DNA of 64,000 nucleotides from an uncultured Pedosphaera sp. Lineage in GTDB: Bacteria > Verrucomicrobiota > Verrucomicrobiia > Limisphaerales > Pedosphaeraceae. The translations under genes were made by a program, and so were the position numbers. Within the stretch, counting starts at the first letter, position 1. Every line of letters starts with the position of its first letter. The stretch spans positions 62,001 through 126,000 of the forward strand of contig CAIXFN010000081.1 in NCBI GenBank assembly GCA_903918755.1, given 5' to 3'. This document shows positions 55,796-63,836 of the stretch, piece after piece. A model generated the notes under the pieces. The model was not told the DNA's origin. It did not search any database and saw nothing but the letters and a program-made list of their open reading frames with translations.

Positions 55796-57121
55796 TCATT
55801 TCAGCGCGGCCAATTCGCCGGCGGTCAGCCGGTTTTGGGCCGCCATGAGATCGGCGGCGGCGGCGGCGGTATCGGCCTGCGCCTGGGCCGTGGCCAGCCG
55901 CACACTGTTGTCATCCCGTTCGGCGGTCAGCAAAGCCACCAACGAAGCGCCGCCTTTTCCGTAGGCATAAGCCACCGATTCGCGAACTTGCGCGGCCCGG
56001 GGGCGGATTTGTTCCTGGTAGCGGCGCAGCCGGGCGGCCGCTTCCTGATAGGCGAGTTCGGCGAGCGCCATATCCGCCTGGGCCTGCGCCCGGGCCTTCC
56101 GGGCGGCCAGGGCGGCCTGATCGCGGCTGGCTTCCGCGGCCCGGATGTTGCCCCCGTTTCGGTTCCAGAGCGGCAGCGGGAAGGAGACACCGATTCCGGC
56201 CGTATCCGTCGGTGGCCCCCCTCCGGGAGGATTGTGCTCCACCTGGAGTGACACCGTGGGATCCGGGATCCGCAAAGCCCGCTGCAAGGCGAGCTCGGAC
56301 TGGGCTCGCTTCAAATCGGCCTCGGCGGCCAAAACATCCGGACGTTCGGCGCCGGCCGCAGCGGCGCTGGCGGGAACCGGGGCGGGCGCGGCGGCGAGGT
56401 CGGTCAAGGTTTCGACGGGGTTCCAGTGGCCTTCCGGTTTGGGCTCTCCCAGGAGCAGTTCCACCTGGATCCGGGCCTGCGCGGCCGTCGCTTCCGCGGA
56501 GCGGGCCTGCAAATCAAATTCCGCGGCGTTGTTCTGGATCTGTTTGAGATCGGCCGCCGAGATATCACCGGCATGAAAACGGGCTTCCGCAATGTCAGAC
56601 TCCCGTTGGAGGGAACGGGCGGATTCCGTAAGCACCCGGGCATTTTCCTCCGCCAGCAAGACCGCCAGGTAGGCTTTGGTCACTCCCTGGTCGAGGGTGC
56701 GGCGGGCGTCGAAAAAGCGGGCACGGGCGCCGTTTAGGCCGGCCTGGGCGGAAGCTTGCCGGCGGGACCGCTTGCCCCCGATTTCCAAAAGTTGGCTGAC
56801 GGCCGCGATCGAATCGTAACTCCGGTTCCAAAGACTGTTGCCGAGGGGAGTGCTGTTCTCCCGGTTGCCCAAGCGGGCGGTGGAAAGCGCCAGCGTAGGG
56901 TTGGGAAACTCTTTGGCCACGAGTAATTGGGCGGTCGCCGAATCCACCCCACTGCGGGCGGCGAGCAGATCCCAGTTGCGCTCGAAAGCGCGCTGGCGGG
57001 CCGCCGGCAAGCCCAGCGCCGGCCAGTTGGTGGCGCCGGAGTTACCGGACTGCGCCCCGGCTGGCAGGGCCAGGAGCCCGGCCAACCCGATGGAAATCAC
57101 GCCTTGGAACAACGCACGCAT
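55796..57121 (-). CDS. TolC-family outer-membrane efflux channel
   Basis: About 441 residues from the ATG at 57121; the open frame continues to 57160 but the leader (MRALFQGVISIGLAGLLALP) fits this start. The TolC-type alpha-barrel has long, Ala/Gln/Arg-rich helices: ARSGVDSATAQLLVAKEFPNP, TARLGNRENSTPL, LNGARARFFDARRTLDQG in the first half and RPDVLAAEADLKRAQSELAL, AALAARKARAQAQADMALAE in the second. Structural duplication of the family is visible. First gene of the metal efflux operon. Confidence 0.93.
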   Translation of the reverse strand: MRALFQGVISIGLAGLLALPAGAQSGNSGATNWPALGLPAARQRAFERNWDLLAARSGVDSATAQLLVAKEFPNPTLALSTARLGNRENSTPLGNSLWNRSYDSIAAVSQLLEIGGKRSRRQASAQAGLNGARARFFDARRTLDQGVTKAYLAVLLAEENARVLTESARSLQRESDIAEARFHAGDISAADLKQIQNNAAEFDLQARSAEATAAQARIQVELLLGEPKPEGHWNPVETLTDLAAAPAPVPASAAAAGAERPDVLAAEADLKRAQSELALQRALRIPDPTVSLQVEHNPPGGGPPTDTAGIGVSFPLPLWNRNGGNIRAAEASRDQAALAARKARAQAQADMALAELAYQEAAARLRRYQEQIRPRAAQVRESVAYAYGKGGASLVALLTAERDDNSVRLATAQAQADTAAAAADLMAAQNRLTAGELAALK

Positions 57122-57483
57122 GGCCAATTCAACCCCGGAACTCCAATCAATGCCGACCATTCAACCAAAGGCGATAGCGCTCCGCCAAGGAAGGGGGTGC
57201 CGGGCAACACCGGACTGGCTCGAGCAGAAGAAACGGCCAGTGCGGTGAGGGAGTCTCCCGGCACCCAGATTCCTGGGTTGGCAAAAGGTCAATCAGACGG
57301 GCGGATGGCGGCGGCATAATCCAGCGATGTCCCGGCAACCCGGACAACCACCCCGCTGACCAACGATCAACCAATTGTTTTGCCATGCTGCTATTTCCCG
57401 GTCGCATTCGATCCTCCCGGTCACGCCCTTTTTGCGGCGCCCAACTGGGATTCAAATGTCGCTCGGACAAGTCCCCATAGCGA

Positions 57484-57495
57484 TTGGCATGCCAA
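57484..57495. promoter_or_regulatory. Perfect 12-bp palindrome, candidate operator
   Basis: TTGGCATGCCAA reads the same on both strands. It lies in the divergent region and just upstream of the candidate kinase promoter, a plausible regulator binding site. No regulator is known for it. Confidence 0.35.
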
Positions 57496-57503
57496 ACTCA
57501 GAT

Positions 57504-57533
57504 TTGGACCTTTAACGTTGATAATCAGATACT
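57504..57533 (+). promoter_or_regulatory. Candidate promoter of the sensor kinase gene
   Basis: TTGGAC at 57504-57509, an 18-base spacer and GATACT at 57528-57533. The start would be near 57540, about 75 bases before the ATG at 57616. Confidence 0.4.
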
Positions 57534-57615
57534 TACGCGTTAACCGACCCAACCCAAGACACTTCCGGCTGGCAATTTGCTTTCCCGAACAGGCAACTTA
57601 GTTTCCACTACTGCC

Positions 57616-58989
57616 ATGAACGGAATCAGGTTGCGCCTCCTCGGCTTCGCGCTCGCCATTGCCTTTGTCGCGGGCATGATTGTCTGGGCCACCCGGGCGA
57701 GTCTGGAAAAGGTCGCCCAATTGAAGGACAAATTGACGAGCGTCCAGATTGAAAGTTTTCAAACGGCGGACGCGTTTCAAGCCCGGCTTGGCAAACTCGA
57801 CAACGCTTTGCTCCGCTATCAGGAAGAGCGCACGGAGGCGGATCGATTGCAATTCCTGCGCGGCTGGACGAACCTCAACGTCTGGATCGACAAGCAAAAG
57901 CCCGCCCTGATCACAGCGGAGGAAAAATCGGTCCTGGACAAAATCGATGCGGCTTACGATGACTATTTTGCCGCGGCCACAAATCTCCTGGCCCGGATCG
58001 ACCGGGAATCTCCCGGAGAACGGGGCAGCCTCGCCGGGTTTGCATCCGTGGAGACCGAGTCCGGCCGGCTGCTCCAACTCGCCAACCAGTTGGTCACGGC
58101 GGATCAGCAATCCCTGGGACGGTTTTTGCAGGACTCCCAAAAATCGCTGCGGTTTCTGCGGAGCCTGATTTTCGGTTCGCTCTTCCTGTTGCTCTTCCTC
58201 GGCGTTTGGCTGGCCACCGTGGTTTACCGGGACATGATCAACCCCCTGCGGATGAAACTGGTGGCGTCCCATGCCATCATCGAGCGGCAGGAAAAACTGG
58301 CCTCGCTCGGCGTCCTCGCGGCGGGCGTGGCGCATGAAATCCGGAACCCGCTCACCGCGATCAAGGCCCGCCTGTTTACGCAGCAAAAATCGCTGCGCTC
58401 TGGTTCCCCGGAGCAGGACGACGCGCTGGTCATCGGCACGGAGATCAACCGGCTGGAACGAATCGTCAAAGATTTTCTGGAGTTCGCCCGCCCGGCGGAT
58501 CCGCGGCTCGTGGAAATGTCCGCGGCGGACCCGCTCTGGGAAGCCCGCGTGCTGCTGGAGCCGCAATTGCAACGGGCGGGCATCCAACTCCGGGTGGAAC
58601 CCGGCCCGCCCGCGCTGATCCGTGCGGACGCCGGCCAGATCAAACAGGTGCTCATCAACCTGATCCAGAATGCCGCCGAGAGCATCGGCGAGAACGGTCT
58701 GATCACCCTGCGCTCGCGCACGGAGATGGGACGCCTCGGCGGGCAATCCCAGCCGGTCGTCATCCTGGAAATCGCGGACAACGGCCACGGCATCACCCCC
58801 GAGGTCCAGAAACGGTTATTCGACCCGTTTTTCAGCACCAAGGAAAGCGGCACCGGGCTGGGCCTTTCCATCGCCGCGCGCATTCTCGACAAGCACGGCG
58901 GCGCGCTGGAATTTCAGACCCAGGTGAACCGCGGCACGACGTTTGGCATCGTGCTGCCCCTGGTCAATCCCGCCACGGAAGCCGTCTGA
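57616..58989 (+). CDS. Sensor histidine kinase
   Basis: A 457-residue protein from the ATG at 57616. Two transmembrane segments, LRLLGFALAIAFVAGMIVWA (6-25) and LIFGSLFLLLFLGVWLATVV (about 182-202), bracket a ~155-residue periplasmic helical sensor (CHASE3-like; TADAFQARLGKLDNALLRYQ). The H-box is HEIRNPLTAIKARL with phospho-acceptor His240. The N-box is QVLINLIQNAAESIGENG, G1 is EIADNGHGI and G2 is TKESGTGLGLSIAARI. All catalytic elements are intact. No response regulator is in the window, so it is an orphan; its place next to the metal-efflux operon suggests but does not prove a link. Confidence 0.93.
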   Translation: MNGIRLRLLGFALAIAFVAGMIVWATRASLEKVAQLKDKLTSVQIESFQTADAFQARLGKLDNALLRYQEERTEADRLQFLRGWTNLNVWIDKQKPALITAEEKSVLDKIDAAYDDYFAAATNLLARIDRESPGERGSLAGFASVETESGRLLQLANQLVTADQQSLGRFLQDSQKSLRFLRSLIFGSLFLLLFLGVWLATVVYRDMINPLRMKLVASHAIIERQEKLASLGVLAAGVAHEIRNPLTAIKARLFTQQKSLRSGSPEQDDALVIGTEINRLERIVKDFLEFARPADPRLVEMSAADPLWEARVLLEPQLQRAGIQLRVEPGPPALIRADAGQIKQVLINLIQNAAESIGENGLITLRSRTEMGRLGGQSQPVVILEIADNGHGITPEVQKRLFDPFFSTKESGTGLGLSIAARILDKHGGALEFQTQVNRGTTFGIVLPLVNPATEAV

Positions 58990-59013
58990 TCCGTCGTTCC
59001 ACCCCCATTCCGC

Positions 59014-60855
59014 TCAGGCGTAAACGATCATGTGGATGTCCTCCGGCAGGCTCTGGGAAATTTGGCGGATCACATTGCCGCGCAACAGGCTGACCAGGCC
59101 TTTCCGCTCCGGACTCCCCAGAATCAGCTGGCTCGCCCCCATGGTGGCCGTGATGTCCACAATGGTATCCGCCACGGAATCGCTGACCGCATAGCACGGG
59201 AACACGGGGTGCCCGGCGGCCTGGGCACGAGCCTGGGTAAAGACCGCGCTCGCCTCGCCGTCGTCCTGCCACTTACGTTGGTAATCTTCAGAGCTCAGCA
59301 CCGGCAGGGTGCGCACAAAGAGCAGATAGAGGGGCCGGCGGGTTTCCCGGGCCTGTTCGAGGGCAAAGTCCAGCGTCTTCCCCAGTCCCCGCACCGCGCA
59401 AAGAATGGGGGCGCCATCCACATGCTCCATCGGGGGATGCGGCACGGTGACCTCGGCGGCGGCCGGGGCGGGTCCGGCGGCGGCCAACTTGGCCGCGGCG
59501 GCGGCGGCGGCGGCCTTCTTGCGCTGCGCCTGTTCGGCCGCCAAGCCGCGCAGGATCAGCCCGATGGTGAGCACCGTGACGGTGAACACGCGGGCATTGC
59601 TTTTCGTCCAGAACAGCGAAAGCTCGATGGCCAGCATGATCAAGAATGTGGTAAACATGAGCAATCGCTCCCAGGTGAGGAGGCCCAGCTTCCGGTCCGT
59701 GGAACTGGCGCCCAGGTTGGTCGCGATCGCGCCCACCACCCCCACGGCGTAGAGATCCGCCAGTCCCGCCATATCCTTCACCGCCAGCACCAGGATCAGG
59801 GGAATCGCCGTGGCCACCAAAATGCCCAGGTTGGGCACCCCATGCTTGTTGAGCTTTTGGAAGCCGGACGGCAGCTCGCCATCCCGCGACATCAGGTAGG
59901 ATATCGCAATGAGATCCACGATGGCCGTGTTGACGGCGGAAAGGAGCAGGAACCCGAAGACCAGGCTCACCGCCCAGCCGGCGATCCAGCCCGCGGTCGT
60001 GCCCAGCGCGCCGCCCACAAACACCTGCCCCATGTAACGCAGCATGTAGTCCCGGACCCCGGGATTACCCGGGGCATCCACATCATCCTTGTTGATCGCC
60101 AGGCCGGGCAGCGCATGCATCGCCAGGCCCAAGAGCGCGGTAAACAGGCAAACCTCGATCATGACCCACAACAGCGCCGGAGTGGAAGTCTTGGTCACCA
60201 TGGGTTTCGCCTCGGAGCTGCCCGGATTGAGCTTCATCACCCCGGTGGAATTGGCAATCGCCTCGACGCCGGAAAGCGCCAGCACCACCCCCACGAAGCC
60301 CGTCCAGTTCTTCCAGAACCCGCCGGTCAACGGCTGCAAGTTGTGCACCGCCGCGCCCAGGTGCGGCACGCAAAAAGCGCCCAGCAACAGCACCACCAGG
60401 GCGGCCGGGACCGAAATCCAGAAGGCCAATCCGCCCGAGTGCTTTGGGCCAAAAATGTTGATCGCCCCGATCAAACCGATGGCCGCCGCGGCATACCATT
60501 CCGGGTGCGGGATCCCGACGTATTGGAAGGCGGATAACGCGCTCAAGGCCGCCGTCACGATGTAGTCGGCGATCAGCAGAAACGCCCCGACAATGGAGAC
60601 GATCTCCGAGCGGTGCCGCACACTGGCATATACCCCGCCGCCGTCGGGATAGTGCTTGCAAATGGCCATGTAGTTTACGCCGACAAGAGCCGTCAGAACG
60701 CACATGGCGGCAATCAGCCAGAAAGAGCTGTAGCCCGCCACGGCAAAGGCCAACCCGATGACGTAAGCCTTACTGGTGCCCCAGTCGCCGTAAAGCAAGG
60801 CGGCGGCCCGCGGCGTGTCCACGTTGCGTGGACGCTTGGTGTTGCTCGCAATCAT
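59014..60855 (-). CDS. kimA: KimA-like potassium importer (APC superfamily with C-terminal USP domain)
   Basis: A 613-residue protein with about 12 transmembrane helices over residues 25-435. The early HYPDGGGVYASVRHRSEIVS motif and LLIADYIVTAALSALSA helix match the KUP/KimA group. After an Ala/Lys-rich linker (about 440-460; KKAAAAAAAAKLAAAG) is a universal-stress-protein-like domain (485-613) with GASQLILGSPERKGLVSLLR. B. subtilis KimA has the same transporter plus cytosolic USP-like domain and is under a c-di-AMP riboswitch. The riboswitch at 60952 makes this a potassium importer shut off by c-di-AMP. It converges on the kinase gene, 24 bases away. Confidence 0.85.
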   Translation of the reverse strand: MIASNTKRPRNVDTPRAAALLYGDWGTSKAYVIGLAFAVAGYSSFWLIAAMCVLTALVGVNYMAICKHYPDGGGVYASVRHRSEIVSIVGAFLLIADYIVTAALSALSAFQYVGIPHPEWYAAAAIGLIGAINIFGPKHSGGLAFWISVPAALVVLLLGAFCVPHLGAAVHNLQPLTGGFWKNWTGFVGVVLALSGVEAIANSTGVMKLNPGSSEAKPMVTKTSTPALLWVMIEVCLFTALLGLAMHALPGLAINKDDVDAPGNPGVRDYMLRYMGQVFVGGALGTTAGWIAGWAVSLVFGFLLLSAVNTAIVDLIAISYLMSRDGELPSGFQKLNKHGVPNLGILVATAIPLILVLAVKDMAGLADLYAVGVVGAIATNLGASSTDRKLGLLTWERLLMFTTFLIMLAIELSLFWTKSNARVFTVTVLTIGLILRGLAAEQAQRKKAAAAAAAAKLAAAGPAPAAAEVTVPHPPMEHVDGAPILCAVRGLGKTLDFALEQARETRRPLYLLFVRTLPVLSSEDYQRKWQDDGEASAVFTQARAQAAGHPVFPCYAVSDSVADTIVDITATMGASQLILGSPERKGLVSLLRGNVIRQISQSLPEDIHMIVYA

Positions 60856-60951
60856 ATATTATGGATGGTTTGCTCCGGGGTACAATCCCGCTACCGGAAT
60901 GAGTCCGTTACTGACTTGGGGGGAGGAGCGTTCTCGAGAGAACTCCTTGCC

Positions 60952-61091
60952 CTTAATGTTGACGCTGGCGAGGTTAGCTGTCGGGCTGGAACCAATAAGT
61001 ATTCCCGGCGCAGCCGCGCCGTTAGCCCCGAATCCGTTGAGCGGATAGGATGGGTTCCCCGCTGGCCTGACGATCAGATCAGGCCATTAAG
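60952..61091 (-). promoter_or_regulatory. c-di-AMP riboswitch (ydaO/yuaA class)
   Basis: On the minus strand the RNA opens with CTTAATG (61091-61085) and closes with the complementary CATTAAG (60958-60952), a 7-bp P1 stem. The conserved 3' consensus AGCCCGACAGCTAACCTCG is at 60987-60969, followed by CCAGCGTC. Upstream are GGGGAACCCA (61060-61051) and GGGGCTAAC (61029-61021), in the order of the ydaO consensus. The expression platform is a hairpin (60925-60946). It precedes the KimA-like gene by ~97 bases. Confidence 0.9.
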
Positions 61092-61110
61092 CAGACAAAG
61101 AACTAAGCGC

Positions 61111-61139
61111 TTTATCGTCGAAACCCGTCGGCAAGTCAA
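61111..61139 (-). promoter_or_regulatory. Promoter of the riboswitch-kimA transcript
   Basis: On the minus strand TTGACT (61139-61134), a 17-base spacer and GATAAA (61116-61111). It starts transcription near 61104, just before the P1 strand of the riboswitch at 61091, as expected for a riboswitch leader. Confidence 0.75.
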
Positions 61140-61230
61140 GTCCCGTAAATCCCGCGCGGCGAACCGGTCATTTTGCCCTTTCTCCGTTTTCCCCATTTGC
61201 GAAACGGGCCGCCCCCCTTATCGTAGCGGC

Positions 61231-63783
61231 GTGACAAGCATCGCGGATCAACTGGCGGACCACCCAAGGCTCAATCTGGTCACCGTCCCGGACCTTTGGC
61301 AACAGCAGGCGGTGGCCGCGCTGCGGGCGGGCCGGGATGTGGTGGTGCAGGCGCCCACCGGCGCCGGCAAGACGCTGATTTTCGAATTGTGGTCCAAAAG
61401 TGGTAAAAACCGCGGCCAGGCGATTTACACGGTTCCGACGCGCGCGCTCGCGAATGACAAACTGGCGGAATGGCGCGCCCGCGGCTGGGATGTGGGCATC
61501 GCCACCGGCGACCTGGCGGACAACCTGGGCGCTCCCATCCTCGTGGCCACGCTGGAAACGCAAAAGAACCGGCTTGTGCAGGGGTTCGGTCCCGCCCTGC
61601 TCGTGGTGGACGAATACCAGATGATCGGGGACGCGGACCGCGGTTTGAATTACGAGCTCGCGCTCGCCCTGGCCCCACCGCAAACCCAGTTTTTGCTGCT
61701 CAGCGGGAGTGTCGCCAACCCCCAGGATGTGGTCAAATGGCTGCAACGACTGGGCCGCGACGCCGTCCTGATCCGGCACGAACACCGGCCCGTGCCGCTG
61801 GAGGAAGTCCACGCCAATCACCTCAGTTTTCACGTGCCTGCGGAAATCCGGGGCTACTGGCCGCGCCTGGCCGCGAAGGTGCTCGCGGAGGATCTGGGGC
61901 CGGTGCTCATCTTCGCGCCCCGCCGGCAGGCGGCGGAGGCAATGGCGGTGGAACTCGCGCGCAATTTGCCCATCCCCAATCCCCTCCAACTCAGCCCCGA
62001 ACAAAAGCAGTTGGTCGGCGAACACCTGGCCAAATTGCTCAAGAGCCGGATCGCGTTCCATCATAGCGGACTAAGTTATGGGGCTCGTGCGGGCGTCATC
62101 GAGCCGTTGGCCAAGGCGGGGCAACTCCGCATTGTCGTCGCCACCATGGGACTGGCCGCCGGCATCAATTTCTCCCTGCGCAGTGTGGCCCTGGCCGGCG
62201 CCTCCTACCGGCGGGACCAGGTGGAACAACCGCTCAAATCGGACGAGATTTTGCAAATGTTCGGCCGGGCCGGCCGGCGCGGATTGGACGAAACCGGTTA
62301 CGTGCTGATCACGGCAAATGAGTTGCGTTTGCTCGACGCGCATGCCGGCCACCTGGCGCGCAGCGCCGCGGTGGATTGGAGCGCGCTCCTGGGGCTGATG
62401 ACCCTGGCGGCCCAAAACCACCGCGATCCGTTCCGGGAGGCCGTGCGCGTCCAGGAGCGCCTTTTCACCACCAAGCCCATCGTGCTCGGCGTCGAGGAAT
62501 CCCTGAAGCATCCCGAGGTCCCCTGCGGTTTGAAAACCGATGCCGAGCGCGCGCGGCATGTCCGGCAGTTCGACCGGGAATTCCTGAACAGCCGCGACGA
62601 ATGGGAACGGTTCACCACCCAGACGGAAAAGCCGTTGCGCGAGATCTTCATTCGCCCGCCGTTGGCGGCCGACGCCCCACCAGCGACCGCGGAGCCGGCC
62701 GCGCTGCCGCCCAGCACGCAAGTGCCCCTGCGTCCGCTACTGACGGAAACGGCCGCGCTGGAAAAGATCGGGACTGGCACATTAGTCGCAGTCGGCACGA
62801 CCGGGGAACCGGGAACCGCACCGGCCGCGCCGGTTTACGGACGGAGCTTCGCCGTGGCGGACCGCCTGGTGGACGACCGGGTGTTGATCGCCAAATGGAT
62901 CCGCCGGATGACGGATTGGCACGGGCGCCAGGCCCCGCTGGCCGTCTGGCGCGCCGAAATCGCACCCCTGGTGGCGGCGGGGTTGACCAAATTGCGCACG
63001 CCGCTGGTGCGGTTCGTCGAGGAACCCGGGCGAATCCTGGCGGAGGTCAGCCTGGCGGAATTGCCGATGCGGGTCCCGCTTGACCGGCATGGCGTGCCGC
63101 TTTGGAAACCACCCACCCGGGAGGTATTGCAACGCGATTGCGCCCGCTGTGAACTGGTCACCACCTGCCGGCAACTCCCCACGAGCACCGGCACCGCCTT
63201 GCTCTGGCGGCGCCTCGGCCTGGTGGATGCCGCGGGCGTGCCCACCCGTCGGGGGCAGATTGTCAGCTTTTTCTCGCAAGGGGACGGGCTCGCCATCGCG
63301 GCTGCGCTGGAGGATGCCCGCTACCCGTTGACGGAACTCGTCTATGACCTGGCCAACCTGGATGCGGGTTTCCGTTTTTGCGGTGACGAAAACCGCTGGG
63401 CGGGGCGGCTGGCAATCGCCTGCCACCAGCTCTTTGGCCTGCAATCCATCCCGGGTTATCTGGAAAATGGCACCCCACCCAAATACGGTTCCGGGGCGGA
63501 ACAAGTGGTGACTTCGGTCCACCAGAATCCGCTGAACAAACATCAATGGGTCACCGACCTGGTGGGCACCGGGGACATTGATCGCATCATTATCGAGTGG
63601 CGCAGCCTCCTCCGACAAATCGCCCATGCCCCGGAACTGGAATGGACGCGTTGGCAGGAATTACAAAAACTGGCCAGGGGGATGCTGAACGAAACCGAAT
63701 CCCCGACCCTGACCAATCTGCCGCCGCTGGAATATCACCAGACCAAACGGGTGGATCACCGCCTGCAACTGCGCCGCCACTAA
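61231..63783 (+). CDS. DEYQ-box superfamily 2 helicase (Ski2-like)
   Basis: An 850-residue protein starting at a GTG at 61231 (VTSIADQLADH); the longer open frame from 60613 overlaps kimA and its riboswitch antisense and is rejected. Motif I is APTGAGKT (41-48), motif II is DEYQ at 127-130 (LLVVDEYQMIGDADRG), motif III LLSGS, motif VI QMFGRAGRRGLDETG (342-356). The linker with ATMGLAAGINFSLRSVALAG is typical of Ski2-like enzymes. A C-terminal ~450-residue extension has CARCELVTTC with Cys637, Cys640 and Cys646, possibly metal-binding. A rare DEYQ variant replaces the usual DExH. Role in RNA or DNA metabolism is unknown. No operon partner is seen on the same strand. Confidence 0.85.
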   Translation: MTSIADQLADHPRLNLVTVPDLWQQQAVAALRAGRDVVVQAPTGAGKTLIFELWSKSGKNRGQAIYTVPTRALANDKLAEWRARGWDVGIATGDLADNLGAPILVATLETQKNRLVQGFGPALLVVDEYQMIGDADRGLNYELALALAPPQTQFLLLSGSVANPQDVVKWLQRLGRDAVLIRHEHRPVPLEEVHANHLSFHVPAEIRGYWPRLAAKVLAEDLGPVLIFAPRRQAAEAMAVELARNLPIPNPLQLSPEQKQLVGEHLAKLLKSRIAFHHSGLSYGARAGVIEPLAKAGQLRIVVATMGLAAGINFSLRSVALAGASYRRDQVEQPLKSDEILQMFGRAGRRGLDETGYVLITANELRLLDAHAGHLARSAAVDWSALLGLMTLAAQNHRDPFREAVRVQERLFTTKPIVLGVEESLKHPEVPCGLKTDAERARHVRQFDREFLNSRDEWERFTTQTEKPLREIFIRPPLAADAPPATAEPAALPPSTQVPLRPLLTETAALEKIGTGTLVAVGTTGEPGTAPAAPVYGRSFAVADRLVDDRVLIAKWIRRMTDWHGRQAPLAVWRAEIAPLVAAGLTKLRTPLVRFVEEPGRILAEVSLAELPMRVPLDRHGVPLWKPPTREVLQRDCARCELVTTCRQLPTSTGTALLWRRLGLVDAAGVPTRRGQIVSFFSQGDGLAIAAALEDARYPLTELVYDLANLDAGFRFCGDENRWAGRLAIACHQLFGLQSIPGYLENGTPPKYGSGAEQVVTSVHQNPLNKHQWVTDLVGTGDIDRIIIEWRSLLRQIAHAPELEWTRWQELQKLARGMLNETESPTLTNLPPLEYHQTKRVDHRLQLRRH

Positions 63784-63817
63784 AAAAAACCGGCGGCCGG
63801 AATAATCCAGCCGCCGG
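63782..63817 (-). terminator. Rho-independent terminator of efp
   Basis: On the minus strand an 8-bp stem (GCCGCCGG-type arms, 63810-63817 and 63790-63797) with a 12-base loop, followed by eight T residues (63789-63782). It directly abuts the helicase stop at 63781-63783 from the other direction. Confidence 0.85.
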
Positions 63818-63836
63818 GCGTAAATTCAGGCAGGCG

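Larger units (their letters stand above)
57122..57615. other. Divergent regulatory region between the metal-efflux operon and the sensor kinase
   Basis: Nearly 500 bases without a gene. The right half is AT-rich and contains a perfect 12-base palindrome (57484-57495) and a likely promoter for the kinase gene (57504-57533). The left half is GC-rich, with no element recognised. Confidence 0.5.

Noticed and set aside
55840-55870. GCG-repeat tract at the TolC C-terminus as a microsatellite
   Set aside because: It encodes an Ala run in a helix that is normal for TolC family proteins in high-GC genomes.
60613-61230. An N-terminal 206-residue extension of the helicase
   Set aside because: It lies antisense to kimA and its riboswitch and has no helicase-like sequence; the GTG at 61231 fits the family start.
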